Part shown: positions 34,891 through 43,753 of the stretch, piece after piece
How the letters are laid out: each line of letters starts with the position of its first letter
How positions within the stretch are numbered: the stretch's first letter is position 1
Source of the DNA: Chloroflexota bacterium
GTDB taxonomy: Bacteria; Vulcanimicrobiota; JAMCWD01
Reading direction: 5' to 3'
DNA length: 64,000 nt
Assembly (NCBI GenBank): GCA_023475345.1
Contig: JAMCWD010000041.1
Coordinates: forward strand, 1-64,000
Notes under the pieces: generated by a model
Database searches by the model: none
Told to the model about the DNA's origin: nothing
The model's input: the letters and a program-made list of their open reading frames with translations, nothing else
Position numbers and translations under genes: made by a program

Positions 34891-36117
34891 ATGGCTGTCT
34901 TTGTTTATGAAGCACGAGATGCTTCGGGTCAATTAAGGCGCGATGTTATTGAAGCGCAAAATGTGCGGGCTGCAACACAGAAGCTGCAGGAGCAGAAATA
35001 CACGGTAATAACCATTAAAGAGCGTTCCTCGACGGTGGCAGGCACGGACATACTTGCATTTCTTAACAAGTATCGCCGTGTGAACGATCAGGCGCTGACG
35101 GTATTCAGCCGCCAGTTCGCAACGATGATCAATGCCGGTCTTGCCATGGTCCGGTGCCTGGATATCCTGGCGGAGCAGACCGAGGACAAGAAGCTCCAGC
35201 AGACGCTTGTCCAGGTGCGGCGTGATGTTGAAGGGGGCTCGACCCTTTCCAACGCGCTGGGCAAACATCCCACCGTGTTCAGCACCCTGTATATCAGCAT
35301 GGTAAGGGCCGGGGAATTGGGCGGCGTGCTTGACGAGGTGCTGGACCGCCTTGCGAACTTCATGGAAAAAGATTTCGGCCTCAAGAAGAGGGTGAAGTCG
35401 GCGCTTACTTATCCTGTAGTCATCCTTGTCATGGCAATCGTTATCGTATTTTTCCTGGTTACATATATCCTGCCTACTTTTGTTTCGTTGTTCGAAGGAA
35501 TGAATATGGCGCTGCCTTTGCCTACCAAGATACTTATGGCCGTTACCAAAGGCGTCAGGAAACCGCTGGTGATTATACCTTCGCTGGCCATAATCATTAT
35601 TCTTTTCTTCGGTTTCAACAGGTACGTTCAGACGCCGGTAGGAAGGAAACAGTATGACAGGCTTAAGTTGAGCATCCCCGTCTTCGGCCTGCTGAACAAA
35701 AAGGTGGCCATTTCGCGTTTCTGCCGCACACTGGGCACGCTTCTGTCTTCAGGCGTTCCCATCATGCAGGCGCTGGAAATAGTCGGCAAGGCCTCGGGCA
35801 ATGAAGTTATAGCCGAGACCGTTACCAAGGTGCGCGAGAGCATCCGCGAAGGCGAAAGCATCGCATCTCCTCTCGGCGCAAGCGGTATGTTCCCGCCGAT
35901 GGTTACGCAGATGGTGGCGGTAGGCGAAGAAACAGGTAACCTGGACGCCATGCTTGCAAAAATTTCCGACTTCTATGATACCGAAGTGGAATACATGCTG
36001 GCATCGCTTACGTCCATGCTTGAGCCTATCATGATCGTAGGAATGGGCGCAGTCGTAGGGTTTATCGTTATCGCCGTATTCCTTCCGTTGTACCAGCTTA
36101 TCGGCAGCCTCCATTAA
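34891..36117 (+). CDS. pilC: Type IV pilus inner-membrane platform protein
   Basis: A 408-residue PilC/GspF protein with two T2SSF domains. Each half has the family pattern, e.g. FSRQFATMINAGLAMVRCL near residue 70 and FCRTLGTLLSSGVPIMQAL near 275. Hydrophobic segments lie at about 173-200, 222-245 and 375-400. It couples the motor ATPases to pilin assembly. GGGGGAG and GAAGG before ATG 34891 give a strong ribosome binding site. A hairpin terminator follows at 36152, so it closes the pil operon. Confidence 0.95.
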   Translation: MAVFVYEARDASGQLRRDVIEAQNVRAATQKLQEQKYTVITIKERSSTVAGTDILAFLNKYRRVNDQALTVFSRQFATMINAGLAMVRCLDILAEQTEDKKLQQTLVQVRRDVEGGSTLSNALGKHPTVFSTLYISMVRAGELGGVLDEVLDRLANFMEKDFGLKKRVKSALTYPVVILVMAIVIVFFLVTYILPTFVSLFEGMNMALPLPTKILMAVTKGVRKPLVIIPSLAIIIILFFGFNRYVQTPVGRKQYDRLKLSIPVFGLLNKKVAISRFCRTLGTLLSSGVPIMQALEIVGKASGNEVIAETVTKVRESIREGESIASPLGASGMFPPMVTQMVAVGEETGNLDAMLAKISDFYDTEVEYMLASLTSMLEPIMIVGMGAVVGFIVIAVFLPLYQLIGSLH

Positions 36118-36151
36118 AAGGAACCGATAAATAATTTTGAAAGAGTAATAG

Positions 36152-36186
36152 GGGCAGAGGTTAGTGATAACCTTTGCCCTTTTTTG
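36152..36186 (+). terminator. Rho-independent terminator after pilC
   Basis: A GGGCAGAGGTTA arm and TAACCTTTGCCC arm form a twelve-base hairpin with one mismatch and a four-base loop, followed by seven T. It ends the pil operon and shows that the sigma factor frame should start downstream, not at an ATG inside this hairpin. Confidence 0.9.
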
Positions 36187-36202
36187 TTGTTGTGAGGATC
36201 GG

Positions 36203-36952
36203 ATGAACGATAAGTCCCTGGGATCCGAACCCGAGGAAGAAATATTTGAAACCTATTCGCGGACGAAAGATCCCGAACTGAAGGACAGGATTATAAAAAG
36301 ATATATGCCGCTTGTCGGGCCGGTGGTCCGCAAGTTTCTTTTCATGGGCGAGTCCGGCGAGGACCTGGCCCAGGTGGGCTATGTCGGCCTTCTGAAGGCC
36401 CTCGAATCATTCGACCCTTATAGAAATGTAAAATTCTCCACTTATGCCACTCACTGTATTTCAGGCGAAGTCCGTCATTACCTGAGGGATAAAGCCGATT
36501 CGATTAAAAAACCCAGGTGGGTAAGAGATCTTTCATATCAAGCATCCGGCTTCATCGACCGCACGCTCCAGGAAAAAAACCGCCTCCCGACCGCCAGGGA
36601 AATCTCGGAAGAGCTCGATATAAGCGAGGAAGAAGCGCTCGAAATTTTGAAAGTTAGAAGCCTCGTTTCCCTCGATGAGGGAATAGTAACGCGGAAAGGC
36701 GATACCGTCGAAAGATCCGATACTGTAAAATCCGATGCGCAGAGACCCGGAGTCGAAGAGAGAATAGTCCTGGAACAGGCTATGGATGAACTGAAAGCTA
36801 AAGAGAAATCAATCGTATATTATTTCTTTTACATGGACCTGACACAGACCCAGATAGCCGAGAAAATCGGCATGTCTCAAAAAAAAGTCTCACGCATGCT
36901 GAAAAAAGCTTTGAAAAAGATGAAAGACATCCTGACAAAGGAAGTCTGGTAA
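36203..36952 (+). CDS. Sigma-70 family factor, SigB/SigF/WhiG-like
   Basis: A 249-residue sigma factor with regions 2, 3 and 4 and no region 1. Region 2 reads EDLAQVGYVGLLKALESF and VKFSTYATHCISGEVRHYL, the form found in group 3 factors such as SigB, SigF and WhiG. Region 3 reads LPTAREISEELDISEEEAL and region 4 ends in the helix-turn-helix QTQIAEKIGMSQKKVSRML. It should steer RNA polymerase to a special set of promoters (stress, development or motility). ATG 36203 with GAGGA is preferred, because a longer frame from 36164 would begin inside the pilC terminator. No anti-sigma gene is adjacent. Confidence 0.9.
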   Translation: MNDKSLGSEPEEEIFETYSRTKDPELKDRIIKRYMPLVGPVVRKFLFMGESGEDLAQVGYVGLLKALESFDPYRNVKFSTYATHCISGEVRHYLRDKADSIKKPRWVRDLSYQASGFIDRTLQEKNRLPTAREISEELDISEEEALEILKVRSLVSLDEGIVTRKGDTVERSDTVKSDAQRPGVEERIVLEQAMDELKAKEKSIVYYFFYMDLTQTQIAEKIGMSQKKVSRMLKKALKKMKDILTKEVW

Positions 36953-37022
36953 TGGCTGGAAGCTCTAGTATCCAGACGACATCCTTTGCGATGCGGTTGA
37001 TCGTTTGCCTGTTCCGGGCTTG

Positions 37023-38726
37023 CTATTTCTTGCAGGCGGCTTTCTGGATCCTGGCCCACGTATCGCGAAGCGTTACCGTCCGGTTGAATACAAGCTTCTC
37101 ATCCGACGAATCCTTATCGACGCAGAAGTAGCCCAGCCTTTCGAACTGGAAGCGGTCTCCGGGCTTTGCCCCGGCAAGGCTCGGCTCAAGCCTTGCAGAT
37201 GACAGCACTTCAAGCGAACCGGGATTCAAATTCGATTTCCAGTCCCCGCCTTCCACGACGTCATCGGGATTTTCTTTCGTAAACAGGTAATCGTACAACC
37301 GCACTTCTCCCTCGATAGCATGAGCGGCTGAGAGCCAGTGTATTGTTGCTTTGACCTTCCGGCCGTCAGGCGCTTTCCCGCCCAGCGTCTCCGGGTCGTA
37401 GGTACAACGAAGCTCAATCACATTGCCGTTGTCGTCTTTTATCACATCGTTGCATTTGATGAAATAGGCGTAACGGAGCCGTACTTCGCGGCCGGGGGCA
37501 AGGCGGAAAAAATCTTTCGGCGGGTTCTCTATGAAATCTTCCTGCTCTATGTACAACACCTTTGAGAACGGCACTTTCCTTGTTCCGGCGCCGGGGTCTT
37601 CGGGGTTATTCACCGCTTCGAGCTCTTCGGTCTTATCTTCGGGATAATTCTCGATAACCACGCGGATGGGACGCAGTACGGCCATAACGCGCCGGGCGAT
37701 CTTATTCAAATCTTCACGCACGCTGTGCTCCAGCATGGAGACATCGACGGTGCTGTCGGCTTTCGCGACGCCGATAGCGGCGCAGAAATTACGGATCGAT
37801 TCCGGCGTATAGCCCCGCCTCCGGAGTCCCGAAACGGTCGGCATCCGGGGGTCGTCCCATCCCCTCACAAGCTTTTCCCGCACAAGCTCCAGCAGCCTCC
37901 GCTTGCTCATTACGGTGTATGTGAGGTTGAGCCTGGCGAATTCGATCTGCTGTGGATGATAGACGCCGAGCGCATCGAGGAACCAGTCGTATAAAGGGCG
38001 GTGGTCTTCGAATTCTAGAGTGCAGATGGAGTGTGTGATTTTTTCGATGGAATCTTCCAGGCCGTGAGCCCAGTCGTACATCGGGTAAATACACCACATG
38101 TCTCCGGTGTGAGGATGTGCGGCGTGGAGGATGCGGTACATTATCGGGTCGCGCATATTCAGGTTGGGGGAGGTCATGTCGATTTTGGCCCTTAGAGTGC
38201 GGGAGCCGTCCGGGAATTCGCCTGCTCTCATGCGCGTGAACAGGTCGAGGTTTTCTTCGATGGAGCGGTTCCGGTAAGGGCTTTCTTTGCCCGGCTCGGT
38301 CAGTGTTCCCCTGTATTCCCTTATCTCGTCAGGCGTCAGGTCGCAGACATAAGCCTTCCCGTCTTTGACAAGCTGGACCGCCCATTCGTACATCTGCCCG
38401 AAATAATCGGAGGCGAAATAAAGATGCCGGCCCCAATCGAACCCGAGCCACCTGACGTCTTCCTCGATGGATTCGATGTATTCGGTTTCTTCCTTGACCG
38501 GGTTGGTATCGTCGAAGCGGAGATGGCAGACGCCGTTGAATTCGGCGGCGACGCCGAAATTCAGGCAGATGGATTTTGCGTGCCCGATGTGAAGGTAACC
38601 GTTGGGTTCGGGCGGAAACCGGGTCGCCACCCGCCCTCCCCATTTGTCAGTTTTCAGGTCTTTTGTAATTATGTCGCGGATGAAGTCTGAAGAAGTTCTT
38701 GAATTTGCTGCCGAAATATTTTCCAT
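37023..38726 (-). CDS. glnS: Glutaminyl-tRNA synthetase
   Basis: A 567-residue class I synthetase that charges tRNA-Gln directly. The HIGH-type motif is [15 protein letters not shown] near residue 41 and the KMSKS-type motif is [11 protein letters not shown] near 271, followed by the GlnRS anticodon-binding beta-barrels. Length and the [12 protein letters not shown] start are typical of GlnRS rather than GluRS. AAGGTG precedes ATG 38726 at six bases; an in-frame GTG at 38735 falls in that site and is rejected. Bacterial GlnRS was acquired from eukaryotes and is patchy among phyla; many candidate phyla use GatCAB instead. Confidence 0.96.
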   Translation of the reverse strand: MENISAANSRTSSDFIRDIITKDLKTDKWGGRVATRFPPEPNGYLHIGHAKSICLNFGVAAEFNGVCHLRFDDTNPVKEETEYIESIEEDVRWLGFDWGRHLYFASDYFGQMYEWAVQLVKDGKAYVCDLTPDEIREYRGTLTEPGKESPYRNRSIEENLDLFTRMRAGEFPDGSRTLRAKIDMTSPNLNMRDPIMYRILHAAHPHTGDMWCIYPMYDWAHGLEDSIEKITHSICTLEFEDHRPLYDWFLDALGVYHPQQIEFARLNLTYTVMSKRRLLELVREKLVRGWDDPRMPTVSGLRRRGYTPESIRNFCAAIGVAKADSTVDVSMLEHSVREDLNKIARRVMAVLRPIRVVIENYPEDKTEELEAVNNPEDPGAGTRKVPFSKVLYIEQEDFIENPPKDFFRLAPGREVRLRYAYFIKCNDVIKDDNGNVIELRCTYDPETLGGKAPDGRKVKATIHWLSAAHAIEGEVRLYDYLFTKENPDDVVEGGDWKSNLNPGSLEVLSSARLEPSLAGAKPGDRFQFERLGYFCVDKDSSDEKLVFNRTVTLRDTWARIQKAACKK

Positions 38727-38907
38727 TTTTAACACCTTTTCTTTCCCGGGCCAGCCGGGTGATTTATATTTTTTTTGAGATCTTTCTGTTCTTCGCGGTT
38801 GATGTTTTACCTGCCATGCGTTTATGCGGTCATTTATTTCAAGATAGTATCTACAATAAAATCCGACTTTTCAGACAGTCTCCAAATAGTCGTCAAACGG
38901 CTTAAAA

Positions 38908-38936
38908 TGGACAGGCAAAGTGCTTTATGCTATAAT
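38908..38936 (+). promoter_or_regulatory. Promoter of ftsH
   Basis: TGGACA and a perfect TATAAT are 17 bases apart, about 60 bases before the ftsH start and divergent from glnS. Confidence 0.6.
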
Positions 38937-38996
38937 CAGGTTTGATTTCAAGCCTGAAATTATTAAATTTCTTTGTTAGGAAGCGGAAAAAGAGCA

Positions 38997-40844
38997 ATGC
39001 AACCTGAACCGACACAAAAAAATAATATTTTTCGCACGCTGATAGTTATAACGGTGCTTCTTGCGGTATTTTACTTTTTATATCAGTACGCAGGCAAGAT
39101 GAATGTCGAAAAAATAAACTATACGAAATTCAGGGAAAAAGTCGATAGCGGCGAGGTAAAAAGCGTAACTTTCAACGGGAGGGAAATATCGGGAGAGTAT
39201 GCCAAGCCCAAAGTCGGCAAGTTCAAAACGGTGATGCCGTTTGAAGACAAGGATCTGCCCGAATATCTTGCCGGTCACAATGTGGATATAACCAGCGAAC
39301 CGCCCGCCGACAGTTCCGTATTGTTCATATTGATGAACGTTGTTCCTTATGCCATCCTGTTCATTTTTATAATCTGGATGATGCGCCAGGCGGCTTCCAG
39401 CGGCGGTCAGGCATTTTCGTTCGGCAGGAGCAAGGCGAAACAGGTTTCCGGGGAGCAATCCAAAAAAACTTTCGAAGATGTCGCGGGGGTCAACGAGGCC
39501 GTAACAGAGCTTGCCGAAGTCGTGGATTATCTGAAAAATCCCGGCAAGTACGAGAGCCTCGGCGCCCGCATTCCCAAGGGAGTTCTTCTCCTGGGCGCCC
39601 CCGGCACTGGCAAGACTTTGCTGGGAAGGGCCGTTGCAGGTGAGGCGGGCGTGCCTTTTTATCATATCAGCGGGTCGGATTTTGTCGAAATGTTCGTGGG
39701 AGTCGGCGCGTCCCGCGTCCGGGATCTTTTCGAACAGGCGAAGAAAACTTCTCCCTGCATAGTTTTTGTAGATGAGATAGACGCCGTGGGCAGGCAGAGA
39801 GGGGCGGGCCTGGGCGGCGGACACGACGAGAGGGAGCAGACTCTTAACCAGCTCCTTGTAGAGATGGACGGCTTCGAGCCGAACGAGGAAGTTATAGTTC
39901 TTGCCGCGACCAACCGGCCTGATGTTTTAGATCCTGCTCTTTTGCGCCCCGGCAGGTTCGACCGGCAGGTCGTCGTCGATAAGCCCGATATGCAGGGGCG
40001 TAATGCCATACTTGTAGTCCACAGCAAGGGGAAGCCGCTCGGAGACGATATCGACCTCGATGTGCTTGCAAGGCGGACCCCCGGCTTCACCGGCGCAGAC
40101 CTGGAGAATTTATTGAACGAGGCCGCGCTGCTTGCCGCCCGCGAAGGCATGGACCACATTGAAATGAAACATTGTGAGGAAGCCATCGACCGTGTATTGA
40201 TCGGGCCGGAACGCAAGAGCCGCATCATCCGCGAGCAGGAGAAAGATATAATAGCATATCACGAGGCAGGACACGCGCTTGTCGCAAAATCCATACCGGA
40301 AGCCGATCCCGTCAGGAAAGTCACCATACTTCCCCGCGGGATGGCCCTCGGAGTTACATGGCACCTGCCGCTGGAAGATAAATTCCTGAAATCCAGGAAG
40401 GAGCTCCTTGCAGAAATTACAAGCCTTATGGGTGGAAGGGTAGCCGAAGAAGTCCAGTTCCAGGAAATAACCACAGGCGCCTCCAACGATATAGAAGTCG
40501 CCACCAAAATAGCCCGTGATATGGTAACAAAGTACGGCATGAGCGAAAAGATGGGGCCCCTGACTTTCGGAAAACAGCACGGGCCCGTATTCCTGGGAAG
40601 AGACATGATGGAAGACCGCAACTACAGCGACGACATCGCGGGCAAGATAGACCAGGAAATAAGAAACCTCGTCGATAGCTGCTACGAAAGGGCCAGGAGG
40701 ATTCTCCTCGAGAAAAAAGTCCTCCTTTCGAAAGTCGTCGAAGTCCTCAGGGAAAAAGAAGTCCTCGAGGGTGATGAGCTGGACAGGATCTGCAAAGAGT
40801 GGGAGACCGGCAATACACCGATGATAGATCCCGGAGCCGCCTGA
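38997..40844 (+). CDS. ftsH: ATP-dependent zinc metalloprotease FtsH
   Basis: A 615-residue FtsH, a membrane-bound AAA+ protease that removes faulty membrane proteins and short-lived regulators. Two membrane helices lie at about residues 12-32 and 107-127. Then come the AAA domain with Walker A GAPGTGKT, Walker [12 protein letters not shown] and the second region of homology, and the protease domain with the zinc motif HEAGH. Both candidate starts (ATG 38997 and TTG 38973) have poor ribosome binding sites. The stop overlaps the start of a small membrane protein gene. The usual neighbours tilS, hpt and folP are missing here. Confidence 0.96.
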   Translation: MQPEPTQKNNIFRTLIVITVLLAVFYFLYQYAGKMNVEKINYTKFREKVDSGEVKSVTFNGREISGEYAKPKVGKFKTVMPFEDKDLPEYLAGHNVDITSEPPADSSVLFILMNVVPYAILFIFIIWMMRQAASSGGQAFSFGRSKAKQVSGEQSKKTFEDVAGVNEAVTELAEVVDYLKNPGKYESLGARIPKGVLLLGAPGTGKTLLGRAVAGEAGVPFYHISGSDFVEMFVGVGASRVRDLFEQAKKTSPCIVFVDEIDAVGRQRGAGLGGGHDEREQTLNQLLVEMDGFEPNEEVIVLAATNRPDVLDPALLRPGRFDRQVVVDKPDMQGRNAILVVHSKGKPLGDDIDLDVLARRTPGFTGADLENLLNEAALLAAREGMDHIEMKHCEEAIDRVLIGPERKSRIIREQEKDIIAYHEAGHALVAKSIPEADPVRKVTILPRGMALGVTWHLPLEDKFLKSRKELLAEITSLMGGRVAEEVQFQEITTGASNDIEVATKIARDMVTKYGMSEKMGPLTFGKQHGPVFLGRDMMEDRNYSDDIAGKIDQEIRNLVDSCYERARRILLEKKVLLSKVVEVLREKEVLEGDELDRICKEWETGNTPMIDPGAA

Positions 40845-41116
40845 TGAAACCGGCCGCATTGCTGCGAATTTTTTTCGTTCTCGGGCTGCTTTTGCTCTGT
40901 GTCGTCCTGTTTATGCTTTATGCTATGCCCGCATTGTCGCTGCCGGTATCGGCATCACAGAAGTCCCTCAGGGTCATTGCGCTGAATATAATATCGGGGC
41001 TTTTTCTTATAGCTTTCCTTGAAAAACAGCCGAACAACATATTGCGCGTCATTTTTATTTCCTTCTCTTTCGTCGTTTTAATAGAATCGATACTGCTGCT
41101 ACAATTCCCCGACTGA
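40844..41116 (+). CDS. Small membrane protein coupled to ftsH
   Basis: A 90-residue protein with three predicted membrane helices (about residues 6-30, 39-57 and 64-86) and short loops. It starts at ATG 40844 in a TGATG overlap with the ftsH stop, so its synthesis is tied to FtsH. I do not recognise a family. Its position suggests a link with FtsH, such as a subunit or modulator; HflK and HflC in other bacteria are different proteins. The link is an inference from gene order only. Confidence 0.7.
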   Translation: MKPAALLRIFFVLGLLLLCVVLFMLYAMPALSLPVSASQKSLRVIALNIISGLFLIAFLEKQPNNILRVIFISFSFVVLIESILLLQFPD

Positions 41117-41262
41117 AATATCGTTATGAATAGCGGTATGTAAACTCTTTTCTTCATCTTCAGACAATTAACAAAAATTTAACAAATCAGGCGCTTTTTG
41201 TATCTACTAATTATGTTAAAATCAACATGGATGACCTCAATTTATCGAGGAGGAATATTGTT

Positions 41263-42531
41263 ATGGATTCACGGCCTGTTGACGGCGCGAAAAGCGACTA
41301 CAGCTATTCCCTGGGCAAGGTTACCAGGCGGATTGCCGAAGACCGCGTAGAAATAGCCAAGAAAATCGACTTGAACCAGGATAAATATATCAGCGACAAA
41401 GAGTTGAAACATTATCTGCAAAAGCCTGAAGTTGACGTATTGCGCGACCCCGATAAAGTTTCCGTTGATGAAGAAAAAGTAGTAAAGGAATATAAAACTT
41501 TTCTCTCGGGCAAAGAGCCTGCGGAGATCAAAAATTATCACTCATACGAGCAGATAGCCGGCGAGCTTAAGGCGCTTGAAACGAAGTATCCCGATCTGTG
41601 CAAGAGAGTATCCCTGGGCAAGACATTCGAAGGCCGTGATATCTGGGCGCTGAAGGTGAGCAAGGGCGCACAGGGCGACACATCGAACAAGACAGGCGTA
41701 GTTATCACCGGGGCGACCCATGCCCGCGAATGGCCGACCGCCGAGATCCCCTTGAAAACCGCACAGGAGCTTGTTACGGGCTACGACAAAGACCCTGCGA
41801 TGAAAGCGCGTCTCGACAATGCCGAGGTATGGTTCGTGCCGGTAATCAATCCCGACGGCTTCACGTACAGCAAGACGGAATCCAGCTTCTGGCGGAAGAA
41901 CCGCCGCCCGATTGAAAAAACCGCCTGCGACATAGCCAATGAAGGCAACATCGCATGCCAGGCCGTTCAGGAAGACAAGATAAAAGGGACCGGCGTCGAT
42001 CTCAACAGGAATTACTGGGACGGCAACAAGGAGCATTACTACCTGTACCGCCCGCCCGGAGACACCCCGTGCAGCACGTGGGATGATTTTTCGGCAACTT
42101 CGGATTCCCCGAGTTCCGATACGTACCGCGGGCCGGAAGGCGCATCGGAATCGGAAATCCAGTCTATACGGAACCTGGAATTGGATCATAAAAATATCAA
42201 GGGCGTTATCGATTATCATTCCTACGGCAGGACGATAATGTACCCCTGGGGGCACAGCTACGAGAACGCCCCGAACAAAAAGTTTTATGTCGAACTCGGC
42301 AACAAGTTAAAAAATGTCATGAAAGATAATTACGACGTCATGCAGTCGGCGGATTTTTACCCGGCATCGGGCAGTTCGGAAGATTTCCACCAGATCAATA
42401 ACAGGATCTCGTACACCATAGAAGTGGGCCGTAGCTTCATGCCCGGCGAATCCGACCTCGGCCGGATCGTCGAAGACGGGTATAACGCCAGCCTCGTATT
42501 CATCGACGCCATGATCGAAAACAAGGTTTAG
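41263..42531 (+). CDS. M14 zinc carboxypeptidase with EF-hand
   Basis: A 422-residue M14 metallocarboxypeptidase. Zinc ligands are His and Glu in THAREWPTAE and a later His in DYHSYG; the catalytic Glu is in YTIEVGRSF, and the substrate Arg/Asn pair in DLNRNYW. The N-terminal 95 residues are extra and hold a canonical 12-residue EF-hand loop at Asp36-Asn38-Asp40-Tyr42-Ser44-Glu47. ATG 41263 is chosen because GAGGAGGA lies eight bases upstream. No signal peptide is visible in the chosen protein or in a version from ATG 41227, so the export route or a cytoplasmic role is unclear. Confidence 0.9.
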   Translation: MDSRPVDGAKSDYSYSLGKVTRRIAEDRVEIAKKIDLNQDKYISDKELKHYLQKPEVDVLRDPDKVSVDEEKVVKEYKTFLSGKEPAEIKNYHSYEQIAGELKALETKYPDLCKRVSLGKTFEGRDIWALKVSKGAQGDTSNKTGVVITGATHAREWPTAEIPLKTAQELVTGYDKDPAMKARLDNAEVWFVPVINPDGFTYSKTESSFWRKNRRPIEKTACDIANEGNIACQAVQEDKIKGTGVDLNRNYWDGNKEHYYLYRPPGDTPCSTWDDFSATSDSPSSDTYRGPEGASESEIQSIRNLELDHKNIKGVIDYHSYGRTIMYPWGHSYENAPNKKFYVELGNKLKNVMKDNYDVMQSADFYPASGSSEDFHQINNRISYTIEVGRSFMPGESDLGRIVEDGYNASLVFIDAMIENKV

Positions 42532-42702
42532 CTTTCATAGCGGGAATGGCGGGAGTTACTCTTCTACCCTGTTATTCTCCGTGCACTCTGCGGTTAAAAC
42601 CTGTAAATAAATGACAACGTTTTTCTCAGTAACGGGAGTTCCCGAGCGTTTTCTTTATTTGTTATTCTATCGTAAAAGCCCCCGGTAAAAATTACCTGTC
42701 GC

Positions 42703-42745
42703 CTGCAAACGCCAGGACGCCCAGCGCAATAAGGTTTATTACAGG
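42703..42745 (-). repeat. Duplicated 3' end of the DUF5684 gene
   Basis: This segment is nearly identical to 42979-43022, the C-terminal coding end of the neighbouring DUF5684 gene, and would encode the same IALGVLAFAG tail. It is probably what is left of a tandem gene copy or of recombination between copies. Confidence 0.75.
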
Positions 42746-42772
42746 CAGGTCATTAGTACTCTTATTACAAGA

Positions 42773-42900
42773 GGTTACAACAAATATCTCCTTATTATCA
42801 AAAAGCACCTTAAAGTTATAACAAGGACTTTCTTATTACAACGTATTACAACAAGGATTTCCTTATTGCTAAAAAGTGCCTTAAAGTTGCAACAAGGCCT
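42773..42900. repeat. Two imperfect direct repeats
   Basis: Two copies of a unit with the landmarks TTACAACAA, TTCCTTATT or TCTCCTTATT, AAAAAG, CCTTAAAGTT and AACAAGG stand one after the other. The unit is longer and less regular than a CRISPR repeat, and only two copies are present. Confidence 0.65.
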
Positions 42901-42967
42901 GCTTTGTAAAATATTAGATAGTTGAAAGCGCCGCCCTTCCCTTTAAAAATTTACAAGCCCCCAAAAA

Positions 42968-43405
42968 TCAATCCCGCCCTGCGAACGCCAGGACGCCCAG
43001 CGCAATAAGGTTTATTACAGGTATGAACAAAAGTATCACCCACCACCATTCCCTGTTGAGCATCTTCAATATCTTCAGCCATACAATTATCGCGACTATG
43101 GTCTGGACGAGCGAAATTAGCATCAGGAAAAAATACCATCCCGGGTACCTGCCCGCCTTAACGAAATAATAAAGGTTCAAGATGGGCACCCATGCCATCC
43201 ATCCCGGCTCTGAACAACCCACTTTTTTCCCGATAAGCATAAGCACGGCGCAAAGATATAAATACAACGCCAGCGCTGTAACAACAAGGATGACCGGCGT
43301 TAAAGTTCCCTGGAAAGCCGTTTTCCCCATCTCCCTAAAAACATCGCCGGTTATGAACGACATCCCGAAAGGAACATCCTGTGCGGTTGTGAGAAACGAA
43401 AACAT
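42968..43405 (-). CDS. DUF5684 membrane protein
   Basis: A 145-residue membrane protein of the DUF5684 family. Four hydrophobic segments lie at about residues 36-58, 70-85, 88-112 and 117-138. The family mark GWMAWVPILNLYYFVKAG stands in the middle. The function is unknown. The stop region is duplicated 230 bases downstream, suggesting a lost tandem copy. ATG 43405 follows a GAGG-type site (CAGAAGGGAGG upstream). No neighbour is close enough for an operon. Confidence 0.8.
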   Translation of the reverse strand: MFSFLTTAQDVPFGMSFITGDVFREMGKTAFQGTLTPVILVVTALALYLYLCAVLMLIGKKVGCSEPGWMAWVPILNLYYFVKAGRYPGWYFFLMLISLVQTIVAIIVWLKILKMLNREWWWVILLFIPVINLIALGVLAFAGRD

Positions 43406-43753
43406 CGGCGTACCTCCCTTCTGGCAATGAAAAATCCGGTGAAAATACTATTCCCCTCCCCTGGAGAACAGACTTTGAAGTCTAAGGGGTGCCACAGCGT
43501 CACCTTCTCCGAACCCTGCCGTCCAATTTGTTATTTTACACAAAGTAAAATAACATCTCCATCATACAAGGGGTGCCGCAGGCGGGGTGGGTTAAAGATG
43601 CAAAATTTGTGTTTGCGTACACCCTTGTGGGCGCGAAAACCGCGCCCCTACCCCTGAATCTGACTTTTTAGACAACCTCTACGGCGGGATTCCATACAAA
43701 AGCAGTGATATTTTGGGGGACTTTTCAGGCATCCTCCTTATCCCGGCCTGAGC
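43406..43753. other. Repeat-rich spacer between DUF5684 gene and prfB
   Basis: About 350 bases with no credible gene. It holds GC-rich palindromic pieces (AAGGGGTGCC, GCGGGGTGGGTT) also found around 8740-8790, and the second copy of the dispersed hairpin at 43629. Confidence 0.6.
43629..43648. repeat. Dispersed hairpin repeat, copy 2
   Basis: GGGCGCGAAAACCGCGCCCC pairs with itself and matches the copy at 8341-8360 at 19 of 20 bases. The flanks TACACCCT are shared too. Confidence 0.7.

Larger units (their letters stand above)
42532..42967. other. Spacer with decayed gene end and tandem repeats
   Basis: About 435 bases without an intact gene. Positions 42703-42745 repeat the last 43-44 bases of the DUF5684 gene with one mismatch. 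Two imperfect copies of a roughly 65-base AT-rich unit follow at about 42773-42900. A CTCTGCGGTTAAAA motif shared with 8399-8412 occurs near 42584. Confidence 0.7.

Noticed and set aside
36164..36202. Longer N-terminus for the sigma factor from ATG 36164
   Set aside because: That start lies inside the pilC terminator hairpin and gives an implausible hydrophobic, cysteine-rich leader; GAGGA before ATG 36203 is better.
42745..42910. Possible CRISPR array
   Set aside because: Only two imperfect copies are present, repeats are longer and more diverged than CRISPR repeats, spacers are not distinct and no cas gene is in the window.
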